Source: JABWCE01 sp964617955 (GTDB taxonomy: Bacteria > Bacteroidota > Bacteroidia > NS11-12g > UBA9320). From it: 64,000 nucleotides of DNA. The notes beneath the pieces are model-generated. The model ran no database searches. It worked only from the letters and a program-made list of their open reading frames with translations, and had not been told where the DNA came from. The stretch covers positions 186,001 to 250,000 of the forward strand of contig CAZTXB010000001.1 of the NCBI GenBank assembly GCA_964617955.1, read 5' to 3'. Positions 45,691-53,599 of the stretch are shown piece by piece (position 1 is the stretch's first letter; each line of letters begins with the position of its first letter). A program made the translations under genes and the position numbers.

Positions 45691-46655
45691 TGATGGATAC
45701 CAAATTAGAAAATCTGATAACCCGCTTAGAAGAAAAGTATAAACTAACCGGGCAAGACATGACGGCCTATATTGAAGGACTGCTCTATTCCGACTATGTG
45801 CCCTATTGGGATTATATCCACCTCGATACCTTGCTCACTCTCCAAAAGCCAAAAACGCATTTTCCGGATGAAATGATTTTTATCATGTATCATCAGGTAA
45901 CGGAGCTCTATTTTAAAATGATTTTGCATGAAATCGAACAAATTGCGGCACATCCTGCAGATACAATTTTTTTAACCGAGCGGTTGTCACGAATCAACCG
46001 CTACTTCACTATTCTGGTTGATTCATTTAATGTGATGACAGAAGGCATGGAGCATAAACAATTTATGCAATTCCGAATGGCTCTTTTGCCTGCCAGTGGC
46101 TTTCAGAGTGCTCAATACCGAAAAATTGAAATTTGCAGTACCGATTTGTTCAACCTTGTAGACAAGGAACTCAAACACAAATTTTCAACTCAGAGTCCTC
46201 TTGAAGACCTTCTGGCAAATACTTATTGGAGAGCTGGGGCCATTGTTCTGGATACAGGCGAAAAAACCTTAACCTTGAAACAGTTTGAGGAAAAATATGA
46301 CCATGAACTTTTAAAATTAGCCCACAAATACGTGAACAAAAATATCTGGCAAAAATATTTAGCGTTGAATCAGGAGGATCAAAAATCACCGGAACTGATA
46401 AAACAGCTGCGAAACTTAGATACCAATGTGAATGTGAATTGGCCATTGGCACATTATCGCACTGCGGCGAGATATCTGGCCAAAGACAGCGATGGAGTGC
46501 CTGCCACCGGAGGAACGAATTGGCAGAAATACCTGCCCGCAAGAATTCAGAAGCGGGTTTTCTACCCTTCGATGTGGACCGAAACCGAGCTGCAGGAATG
46601 GGGAAAATCATGGGTAACTGAAGCCATCAAACCTTACCAAATCAAACCCGAATAA
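45690..46655 (+). CDS. kynA: Tryptophan 2,3-dioxygenase
   Basis: A 321-residue haem enzyme that opens the indole ring of tryptophan to N-formylkynurenine. Family motifs are IMYHQVTELYFKMILHEIE near residue 70, GFQSAQYRKIE near 135, the probable haem-ligand histidine in NWPLAHYRTAARYL near 255, and GGTNWQKYLP. The start is either of two consecutive ATG codons, the first overlapping the rfbC stop. The kynureninase and formamidase genes are not in the window. Cotranscription with rfbC is positional only. Confidence 0.93.
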   Translation: MMDTKLENLITRLEEKYKLTGQDMTAYIEGLLYSDYVPYWDYIHLDTLLTLQKPKTHFPDEMIFIMYHQVTELYFKMILHEIEQIAAHPADTIFLTERLSRINRYFTILVDSFNVMTEGMEHKQFMQFRMALLPASGFQSAQYRKIEICSTDLFNLVDKELKHKFSTQSPLEDLLANTYWRAGAIVLDTGEKTLTLKQFEEKYDHELLKLAHKYVNKNIWQKYLALNQEDQKSPELIKQLRNLDTNVNVNWPLAHYRTAARYLAKDSDGVPATGGTNWQKYLPARIQKRVFYPSMWTETELQEWGKSWVTEAIKPYQIKPE

Positions 46656-46658
46656 AAC

Positions 46659-47504
46659 GTGTTTTTCTTAAGCATTCAAAACAAAATAGACGCTCAGGAT
46701 TTTCAATTCGCTGTCTATATCATTGGCATTCTCTTTGGAGCCTTTGTAATTTCTGAGGTATTGCGATGGTCGATTAAAAGAATGGCGACCCTTAACTATA
46801 AAAAGCTAAAGCCCGATCCTACGCAGTTCAGTTTTATTAAGAATGCGATATCCTTTGTTATCTATTCCATTGCTCTGGTAATTATCATTTATTCCATACC
46901 CGGACTGGAGGCAATTGGTGCAACATTGTTTGCAGGGGCCGGAATTTTTGCAGCGATTATCGCCTTGGCCTCACAACAGGCTTTTTCAAATATCATCAGC
47001 GGAATATTTATTGTGATTTCCAAGCCATTCAGGGTTGGCGACTTTATTGAAATTAGTGTACTTCACAAAGGGGTAGTTGAGGATATTACCCTTCGGCATA
47101 CTGTGATCAGAGATATTCAAAACAACAGGATTATTGTGCCGAACTCTAAAATTAATTCTGAGACCATTGTCAATTACCACCTCAATGATGAGCGAAAAAA
47201 GGAAAAAATTGAATACACTATTGATGTAGACAGCGACATCGACAAAGCCTCCGAAATCATCAAAGACTTAATTTTAAAACACCCCGATTATTTGGAAATA
47301 CAAAGCGCCAACGACGCCTCTTCTGGCTTGGAGGTGAGGGTTGTTAAAATAGACAACGGGGCAGTAACGCTGAGGGCATTGGTAGGTTCTGAAGATCCCG
47401 ATAAGGCTTTTGAAATGCATTGCGATATCAATTATTCTATTCTAAAGGCCTTTGAACAAGCCGGATTGAAATTTGCAAAACGGGTAGCTGATGGGCAGGC
47501 CTGA
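46659..47504 (+). CDS. Small-conductance mechanosensitive channel (MscS family)
   Basis: A 281-residue channel that opens under membrane tension to release solutes. Three transmembrane helices (about 14-35, 63-85 and 90-112) end in the pore helix ATLFAGAGIFAAIIALASQQ, then the beta domain with NIISGIFIVISKPFRVGDFI and the alpha/beta vestibule. The start is a GTG at 46659, four bases after the kynA stop; no ATG is available before the first helix. A minimal MscS core without extra domains. Confidence 0.92.
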   Translation: MFFLSIQNKIDAQDFQFAVYIIGILFGAFVISEVLRWSIKRMATLNYKKLKPDPTQFSFIKNAISFVIYSIALVIIIYSIPGLEAIGATLFAGAGIFAAIIALASQQAFSNIISGIFIVISKPFRVGDFIEISVLHKGVVEDITLRHTVIRDIQNNRIIVPNSKINSETIVNYHLNDERKKEKIEYTIDVDSDIDKASEIIKDLILKHPDYLEIQSANDASSGLEVRVVKIDNGAVTLRALVGSEDPDKAFEMHCDINYSILKAFEQAGLKFAKRVADGQA

Positions 47505-47590
47505 GCGTAATTTGCTCTAAATTTTTGCCTCCATCTCATGAATAAACCCCTCATCGTTGACAGAATGTTAACTATTTTAAATATTGGCAC

Positions 47591-47622
47591 TTGCTTTTTA
47601 AATATTTTTAATTATACATTTG
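47591..47622 (+). promoter_or_regulatory. Promoter of the small membrane protein
   Basis: TTG at 47591-47593, a 21-base spacer, then TACATTTG at 47615-47622, the same -7 box as at 5743. An AATGTTAAC copy lies 51 bases before the box, much as in the other promoter. Confidence 0.65.
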
Positions 47623-47650
47623 AAAACCTTAAACAATTAATAAAAAAAAT

Positions 47651-48073
47651 ATGAACACAAAAACATTATTAGCAGGATTGGTTGGAGGTGTGGCAGCATT
47701 CTTTTTAGGATGGCTGATTTATGGAATGATTTTAATGCCGATTATGGCCGAGCATTGCAACTCTTCAGTAATGAGAGCAGAAGCCGACATGATCTGGTGG
47801 GCTTTGGTTGCAAGCAACCTCTTTTGGGGCCTCAGTGTGGCCATGCTCTTGTCATGGGCCAACATCAGTGGTTTCATGGAAGGGGCTAAAAAGGCCGGCT
47901 TATTTGGGCTGGTGCTTATGATTGGTATGAACTTAAGTTTCTACTCAATGTCAACCTGGTACAATGACCTGACCGGTGTTGCTCTCGACGTGGTGGCAGC
48001 TACGGTTATGAATGCACTCATCGGTGGTGTTGTAGGCTGGATGTTAGGTCGTGGCAATGCCGAAGCCGCATAA
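47651..48073 (+). CDS. Small four-helix membrane protein, unknown function
   Basis: A 140-residue integral membrane protein with four hydrophobic helices (about 6-30, 49-70, 82-102 and 112-134). Glycine pairs line the first and last helix (GLVGGVAAFFLGW, LIGGVVGWMLG). The topology recalls DUF1761 proteins, but I do not see a decisive motif. It has its own promoter and a strong terminator, so it is a single-gene transcript and may be well expressed. Function unknown. Confidence 0.8.
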   Translation: MNTKTLLAGLVGGVAAFFLGWLIYGMILMPIMAEHCNSSVMRAEADMIWWALVASNLFWGLSVAMLLSWANISGFMEGAKKAGLFGLVLMIGMNLSFYSMSTWYNDLTGVALDVVAATVMNALIGGVVGWMLGRGNAEAA

Positions 48074-48090
48074 AATTTTTACAATTCAAA

Positions 48091-48124
48091 AAAATGCCGG
48101 TTCTTTCGAATCGGCATTTTTTTT
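48091..48124 (+). terminator. Rho-independent terminator
   Basis: Stem ATGCCGGTTC (48094-48103) pairs with GAATCGGCAT (48108-48117), with one G-T wobble and a TTTC loop, followed by T7. It lies about 20 bases behind the small membrane protein gene. Confidence 0.92.
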
Positions 48125-48274
48125 GCCCCAAAAGGCCTGGGCCTTTTAGTTTAAAGCTCTACTCTTTTGCGTCAATTATCATACATTCATAGAATAGACT
48201 TTAAAAAATCACTTAATTTCGCATTCAGAATTATCAAAATATAATTGCACCGGAACAAAAATATTTCACATTAA

Positions 48275-50311
48275 ATGCAACTTCAAAATTATGCCTTGGG
48301 GCAATGGGTAACCGGCAAAGAAGGACAAGAACTTTTTGATGCCAGTACCGGTGAATTGGTAGCCACCGTGAGCAGTCAAGGCCTGGATCTTGAAGCCATG
48401 TTGATTTATGGCCGAAAAACAGGAGGTCCCGCATTGCGCAAAATGACCTTTCACGAAAGGGGAAATATGCTTAAAGCCTTGGCTTTGTATCTCAATGAGC
48501 GGAAAGACTTGTTCTATCCCATTAGTTACAAAACAGGAGCCACCAAGGCCGACAGCTGGATAGATATAGAAGGCGGTATAGGCAATTTATTTAGCTATGC
48601 CAGTTTGCGTCGCCAGTTCCCAGACCAAAGGTTTTATGTAGATGGGGATACCATCGCATCAAGCAAGGGAGGTTCGTTTATTGGCCACCACATTATGGTA
48701 CCTAAGGAAGGCGTTGCCATTCATATCAACGCTTTTAACTTCCCAGTTTGGGGAATGCTAGAGAAAATAGCTGTCAATTTGTTGGCAGGAATGCCGGCCA
48801 TTGTGAAGCCGGCAACCCTTACTAGCTTTTTAACAGAAGCCGTAGCCAGAGAAATCATACGTTCAGGTATTTTGCCTGAAGGTGCACTCCAACTTATTTG
48901 CGGCTCAGCGAGAGGCATTCTGGATTATGTTACGTTTCAGGACGTGGTCACTTTTACTGGAAGCGCCGAAACAGGGAAAATGCTCAAATCTCACCCACGC
49001 ATTATTGAAGAATCCGTTCCTTTTAATATGGAAGCCGATTCTCTCAATTGCATGGTATTGGGAGAGGATGTGATGCCGGATAGTGACGAATTTAAAATTT
49101 TTATAAAAGAGGTCAGAAAAGAAATGACCATAAAAGCAGGTCAAAAATGTACTGCCGTAAGGCGCATTATTGTACCGGCTAATAGGGTTGAAGACATTCA
49201 AATTGCCTTAGGCAAGGCCTTGGCCGAAACGGTGATTGGTGATCCTAGAAAGGAAGGCGTTAGAATGGGCCCACTCGCAGGTTTAGATCAGCGCAGAGAG
49301 GTCAGAGAAAAATTAAACCTTCTATTGAGTGATTCGGAGATCATATACGGATCCTTGAACAATACATTAAGCGGAATAGACACTGATAAAGGGGCTTTTA
49401 TGAGCCCGGTATTGCTTTACAACAACAAGCCATTCACGAGCAATACAGCGCACAACATCGAGGCCTTCGGGCCAATAAGCACCCTCATGCCCTACCAAAC
49501 ACTTGAAGAGGCCATTGAGCTTGCCAAAATGGGGAAAGGATCGTTATGCAGCAGCATCACCACAGGGAGCGACGCCATTGCCAAAGACTACGTTTTGGGC
49601 AGTGCGTCCCATCATGGACGCATACTTGTTTTTAACAAATACTGTGCTGGCGAGAGCACCGGTCATGGTTCTCCTTTGCCTCTACTGGTTCACGGTGGCC
49701 CGGGAAGAGCCGGAGGTGGTGAAGAAATGGGTGGCAAAAGAGGGGTTATGCATTACATGCAAAGAACTGCTATTCAGGGTTCGCCTACAACCCTCACCCA
49801 TATACTTGAAAGCTATCAACCTGGCGCTGAGTACAAGCAACCCGAAAAACATTTGTTTAGAAAGCATTTCGAAGAATTGCAAATAGGAGAAACCATCCTC
49901 ACCCATAAACGAACCATCACTGAGGCCGACATTGTTAATTTTGCCAATGTGAGCTGGGATCATTTTTATGCCCACACCGATGCGACCTCGCTTGATGGAA
50001 CCCTTTTTACCGAAAAGGTGGCCCATGGCTATTTCATCTTAAGTGCGGCAGCCGGGCTGTTTGTTGACCCAGGTAAAGGTCCTGTTTTGCTTAACTATGG
50101 GCTTGAAGACTGCAGATTTACAAAACCTGTATACGCAGGCAGTACCATTGGGGTTAAACTTACGGTAAAGGAAAAAACCGACCAGGAGAAAAAAAGCCCG
50201 GAAGATGTGGCCAAAGGAATCGTAAAGTTTTATGTAGAAGTGTACGATGAAACCGAAGAAACTATTGCCGTGGCAACCATTTTGACCATGGTAAAAAAAC
50301 TCGCCCAATGA
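48275..50311 (+). CDS. paaZ: PaaZ, bifunctional oxepin-CoA hydrolase / aldehyde dehydrogenase
   Basis: A 678-residue fusion of an aldehyde dehydrogenase (about 1-515) and a MaoC-like hydratase (about 535-670). In phenylacetate breakdown it opens the oxepin-CoA ring and oxidises the resulting aldehyde. The dehydrogenase has INAFNFPVWGMLEK near 150, TFTGSAETGK near 226 and the catalytic C292 in AGQKCTAVRR. The hydratase has NVSWDHFYAHTD and VAHGYFILSAAAGL. The full fusion and its length are those of E. coli PaaZ. None of the other paa genes (epoxidase, ligase, isomerase) is near, so it is solitary here. Confidence 0.95.
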   Translation: MQLQNYALGQWVTGKEGQELFDASTGELVATVSSQGLDLEAMLIYGRKTGGPALRKMTFHERGNMLKALALYLNERKDLFYPISYKTGATKADSWIDIEGGIGNLFSYASLRRQFPDQRFYVDGDTIASSKGGSFIGHHIMVPKEGVAIHINAFNFPVWGMLEKIAVNLLAGMPAIVKPATLTSFLTEAVAREIIRSGILPEGALQLICGSARGILDYVTFQDVVTFTGSAETGKMLKSHPRIIEESVPFNMEADSLNCMVLGEDVMPDSDEFKIFIKEVRKEMTIKAGQKCTAVRRIIVPANRVEDIQIALGKALAETVIGDPRKEGVRMGPLAGLDQRREVREKLNLLLSDSEIIYGSLNNTLSGIDTDKGAFMSPVLLYNNKPFTSNTAHNIEAFGPISTLMPYQTLEEAIELAKMGKGSLCSSITTGSDAIAKDYVLGSASHHGRILVFNKYCAGESTGHGSPLPLLVHGGPGRAGGGEEMGGKRGVMHYMQRTAIQGSPTTLTHILESYQPGAEYKQPEKHLFRKHFEELQIGETILTHKRTITEADIVNFANVSWDHFYAHTDATSLDGTLFTEKVAHGYFILSAAAGLFVDPGKGPVLLNYGLEDCRFTKPVYAGSTIGVKLTVKEKTDQEKKSPEDVAKGIVKFYVEVYDETEETIAVATILTMVKKLAQ

Positions 50312-50384
50312 AGAATATGAATGTGAGATTACATTGGAACCATACCAAACGGAGGTCAAGCGCGTTTTTGAAACTGTACCCTCA

Positions 50385-51425
50385 ATGAAAAATTTATTTC
50401 TACTTGTTTTTGCTCTAATTATTCTATCGGCTAAAGGACAGATTGGAGGAACCCGAACCTACCCTTTTCTCAATCTTGATCACAGCGCGCGTGTTGCCGC
50501 TGCCGGAGGAAGTTTAATAACCATCAGAGACAATGACATATCGCTGGCATACCACAATCCGGCCCTTCTGAATAAGAGCATGCACAATCAGGCAACCTTG
50601 AGTTATATGAATTATTTAGGGGGCATTAACAACGCATTTGCAGGCTACGCCCGACATCACGACAGCTTTGGAACTTTTTCGGCCAATGTTTTTTTTGTTA
50701 ATTATGGTAAAATTCAAGGATACGATGCCAATGGAAATGCCACCAGAATGTTTACTTCCCAAGACTATAATTTTCAATTGGGCTACGGATTGCATTGGAA
50801 GGATAAATTTTGGTACGGTGTCAACTTTAATTTTATTTACTCGGCCCTTGAGGCTTATGTTTCGACAGCCGGTGCCTTTAATGCCGGGGGTATCTATTAC
50901 AATGCGGAAAAACAGTTTAGCACCACTTTGCTCATCAAGAATCTGGGCATGCAGTTTATCCCCTATTATGAAAATCACCGCGAACCCTTGCCGGTAGACA
51001 TACAGTTTGGCATTTCCAAAAAATTAAAATACAATCCGCTGCGGTTTTCAATTATCGCCCACGACCTGCAAACTTGGGACTTATCGTACGTGAATCCCAA
51101 TAAAAGAAACAAAACCATTGACTTGGAAACCCAGAAAGTAAAGGTCGAAAAAGTGCCTGTTCCTGAAAAGTTGATGCGTCACTTTAATTTTGTAGGAGAA
51201 TTTATTTTTTCGCCTAACTTTAATCTTATCGCGGGTTACAATTATCAAAGAAGAAAGGAGTTGTCGCCTGAACAGCGCAGGGTGGTTACAGGTTTTTCGT
51301 GGGGACTTACCTTTAATTTACTCAAATACCGATTTACCTATGGCATGGCATCTTATTATCCCGGCCAACCAAGTTTTAATTTCTCTGTCTTAAAAAGCGT
51401 TTCTGATTTTCGGAAAAAATCCTAG
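50385..51425 (+). CDS. porQ: T9SS protein PorQ
   Basis: A 346-residue outer-membrane beta-barrel of the PorQ family, part of the T9SS attachment machinery that places cargo on the cell surface together with PorU, PorV and PorZ. The signal peptide is MKNLFLLVFALIILSAKG. The diagnostic start of the mature protein is GGTRTYPFLNLDHSARVAAA with DNDISLAYHNPALL. I chose the ATG at 50385; an in-frame TTG at 50334 would add a polar leader before the signal peptide. Its stop shares the tetranucleotide CTAG with the convergent Lgt-like gene. Confidence 0.93.
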   Translation: MKNLFLLVFALIILSAKGQIGGTRTYPFLNLDHSARVAAAGGSLITIRDNDISLAYHNPALLNKSMHNQATLSYMNYLGGINNAFAGYARHHDSFGTFSANVFFVNYGKIQGYDANGNATRMFTSQDYNFQLGYGLHWKDKFWYGVNFNFIYSALEAYVSTAGAFNAGGIYYNAEKQFSTTLLIKNLGMQFIPYYENHREPLPVDIQFGISKKLKYNPLRFSIIAHDLQTWDLSYVNPNKRNKTIDLETQKVKVEKVPVPEKLMRHFNFVGEFIFSPNFNLIAGYNYQRRKELSPEQRRVVTGFSWGLTFNLLKYRFTYGMASYYPGQPSFNFSVLKSVSDFRKKS

Positions 51426-52228
51426 CCTATTTTCTCCTTCCTTTGGAGTATAAACCAAAGCACAGAAGAAAAACCAATTAAAAGAATGGCAATAAGTTGC
51501 GAATAGGTGAGCATTCCCCCAAACACAAATCCTCTTTCCTCATCGCCCCTAAAGTGTTCATTGATGGCCCTTCCAAAAGCGTATAGCATAATATAAATTA
51601 AAAACAACTGACCGCTAAATTTCTGTTTTTTCGAAATGATATATACCACCAACAAGGTAAAAAGATTGATGGCGATATCGAAAAGTTGTGTAGGATACAA
51701 GGGCAGATTTTTGATATCGGCTGCAGACTGCGGATGAGAGAAAATAACTCCCAGACTGTTGTCGCAGACTTTCCCATGGCAGCATCCTGCCAAAAAACAA
51801 CCCAATCGCCCGAAAGAATGCAATATAGGTCCGGCAAAGGCCACGCCATCCATAAAAGGCCAAAAGGGATTTTTTTTACGCCGAAGCAGGATATACAAGG
51901 TTGGCACAACCAACAATAAGGACCCATAAAATACAAAGCCATTGCCAAGATCCTGAAGCATCAGACTTGGTTTATTTATGTATTTCGATGGGTCTTCAAG
52001 ATAAAAAAGCAGCTTTCCGCCTACAAATGCAGCTCCAAATGCCCATACAAAAAGTTCGGAAAGTTGGTCCTTGTTTATTCCGAGTTTTTTGTTTTTGTAA
52101 AGAATAATATAATAGGCCGAAATAATTCCAAGTCCTATGCATAATCCATAAGAGTTTAAGGACAGGGTTTCAGGCAAGAAACCCCTTAAAAATTCGGGTG
52201 TTTTAAACGTAAATAGTCTGGGAAACAT
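51422..52228 (-). CDS. Divergent Lgt-like prolipoprotein diacylglyceryl transferase
   Basis: A 268-residue membrane protein with seven or so helices that follows the Lgt pattern from end to end. The arginine motif is present as GRLGCFLAGCCHGK, but the canonical asparagine of GRIGNFING is a cysteine. The canonical HGGLIG, with its essential histidine, reads YGSLLL. The later motifs YPTQLFD and FGRAINEHFRGDEERG are kept. So this is an Lgt family member whose active site differs from the E. coli enzyme; a similar GCFLAGCC form occurs in other phyla. It could be the main Lgt of this organism or a specialised paralogue. It lies 3 bases behind a lipoprotein gene on the same strand. Confidence 0.85.
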   Translation of the reverse strand: MFPRLFTFKTPEFLRGFLPETLSLNSYGLCIGLGIISAYYIILYKNKKLGINKDQLSELFVWAFGAAFVGGKLLFYLEDPSKYINKPSLMLQDLGNGFVFYGSLLLVVPTLYILLRRKKNPFWPFMDGVAFAGPILHSFGRLGCFLAGCCHGKVCDNSLGVIFSHPQSAADIKNLPLYPTQLFDIAINLFTLLVVYIISKKQKFSGQLFLIYIMLYAFGRAINEHFRGDEERGFVFGGMLTYSQLIAILLIGFSSVLWFILQRKEKIG

Positions 52229-52231
52229 GAA

Positions 52232-52723
52232 TTAAGGAACCGGCGGAATACAAGGATTGCAATGCAAAAATGTTTTCAAATAGATGTTATCTTCTTTTAC
52301 CGTGAGGTCAACTTTTATCAAATTGCGGTTAATGAACCCAAGATAACATTGATACTCCTTAATATCGGCCTGAAAATCCGCCGCAGGTGGATAAACACTG
52401 ATGTAGACCTCTTTTCCCATCTTTTGATTTAAATGCAGCCTCCCTTCGCTGTCGGTACTCATTATCTTAGGCTTGCAGTCCGGATTTAAGTTTTTATAAA
52501 CTTCTACCCTTCTATTGGCCATCGGCTTTTCTCGCATCATTTCGGCAAGCATCGCCTCTGAAGGGGCCGCTCCTCCGCAATAAGCCTCCGTGAACTGGAT
52601 ATGTACAGTCTTTTTGCCTTTTTTAAATAGTGAATTTCCGTTTTTACAAGAAAAACAAACCATCAAAATGACTGATGAAATTAAGACCTTTGATAAAATC
52701 AGTCCTTTAACTATTCTATTCAT
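52232..52723 (-). CDS. Lipoprotein with transthyretin-like domain, unknown
   Basis: A 163-residue lipoprotein with lipobox CFSC and the probable modified C26. The mature part is a small beta-rich domain: TVHIQFTEAYCGGAAPS at its start, RVEVYKNLNPDCKPK, then a tight STDSEGRLHL turn as in transthyretin or CNA-B-like folds. Several cysteines (EAYCGG, NPDC, EYQC, LHCNPC) could form disulphides in the periplasm. No function known. It directly precedes the Lgt-like gene by 3 bases, which links a lipoprotein to a lipoprotein-modifying enzyme in one transcript. Confidence 0.8.
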   Translation of the reverse strand: MNRIVKGLILSKVLISSVILMVCFSCKNGNSLFKKGKKTVHIQFTEAYCGGAAPSEAMLAEMMREKPMANRRVEVYKNLNPDCKPKIMSTDSEGRLHLNQKMGKEVYISVYPPAADFQADIKEYQCYLGFINRNLIKVDLTVKEDNIYLKTFLHCNPCIPPVP

Positions 52724-52874
52724 AAATTTTCAAGTGCGCTTGTTTTCTTTAAATTAATATACTGCTGTTATACAAATGAATATGCTACGTTCAACGCTAA
52801 AAAGATGGAGATGGAAAGCCATGAACTAACTGAATTTATGCATTCAGAAACGCATCCTAAAATTAAAATCGGGA

Positions 52875-53585
52875 TTAATGCTTTATCAGTTTGGCCCTAT
52901 TAATTTTTGTTCCGTCAGACAGCGTAAGCCAATAAACTCCGGCAGGAACATCAAAAGGAATGGCGGTTTGGTCTTCCAATTTTTCCTCCACTATCATTCG
53001 ACCATCAGGACTGTACACATTTAAAACAGCGCCTTGTTTTACATAATCAGAATGAATATTCAGGACATTGCCGCTTAAAGGATTGGGATAGAAGGATTGA
53101 CTTGAATTCAAAACCATCTCTATTCCGCCTGCACCATTTACTTTCATGACAGGATTTTTTATGGTATCGGTGAGTGGCACTCCTCCAAAACCTGAAAGTT
53201 TATAGTAAATGGTTATAATAATGTTCAACTTAAAGGTTCCTGCTTTGGTAGGGGTTCCCGAAATTTTCGCGCATCCTACTTCTGCCGGGGTGTAAGTGGG
53301 CTTTGACTTATTGAGTTGAAAGGTTAAGCCATCCGGAAGGTTGTTAACTTTCATAATAGTCATGGAATCGATAGTGGCCACGGTAGGGTTACCAAATACA
53401 ATCACCGTAGTATCTTTAATAAACTTAAATTGAATAACTTGATTGTATGCCACTCCCGTTTGAGCATCGGGCATCACGGCGGGATAAAACCCGGGTTTGG
53501 TGATCATGTTATCCGGTGTGCACTGAGCATTCAATTGAATGAATGAAAAAATAAATAACGCAAGTATTAAAATATTTTTAGTCAT
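52875..53585 (-). CDS. T9SS type A sorting-domain protein, small
   Basis: A 236-residue exported protein with signal peptide (1-20, ending LNA-QC). Residues 25-150 look like a putative Ig-type domain (PDAQTGVAYNQVIQFKFI, LPDGLTFQLNKSKPTYTPAE, ISGTPTKAGTFKLNI), the pattern of Ig domains of cadherin-like He_PIG type. The last 75 residues are a type A tail (FYPNPLSGNVLNIHSD, DVPAGVYWLTLSDG). Its start lies only 14 bases from the divergent TonB receptor start, so the two promoters must overlap the coding regions. Confidence 0.85.
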   Translation of the reverse strand: MTKNILILALFIFSFIQLNAQCTPDNMITKPGFYPAVMPDAQTGVAYNQVIQFKFIKDTTVIVFGNPTVATIDSMTIMKVNNLPDGLTFQLNKSKPTYTPAEVGCAKISGTPTKAGTFKLNIIITIYYKLSGFGGVPLTDTIKNPVMKVNGAGGIEMVLNSSQSFYPNPLSGNVLNIHSDYVKQGAVLNVYSPDGRMIVEEKLEDQTAIPFDVPAGVYWLTLSDGTKINRAKLIKH

Positions 53586-53599
53586 TTGAAGATATATTT

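Noticed and set aside
50334..50384. 17-residue extension of PorQ from a TTG
   Set aside because: It precedes an evident signal peptide that begins at ATG 50385.
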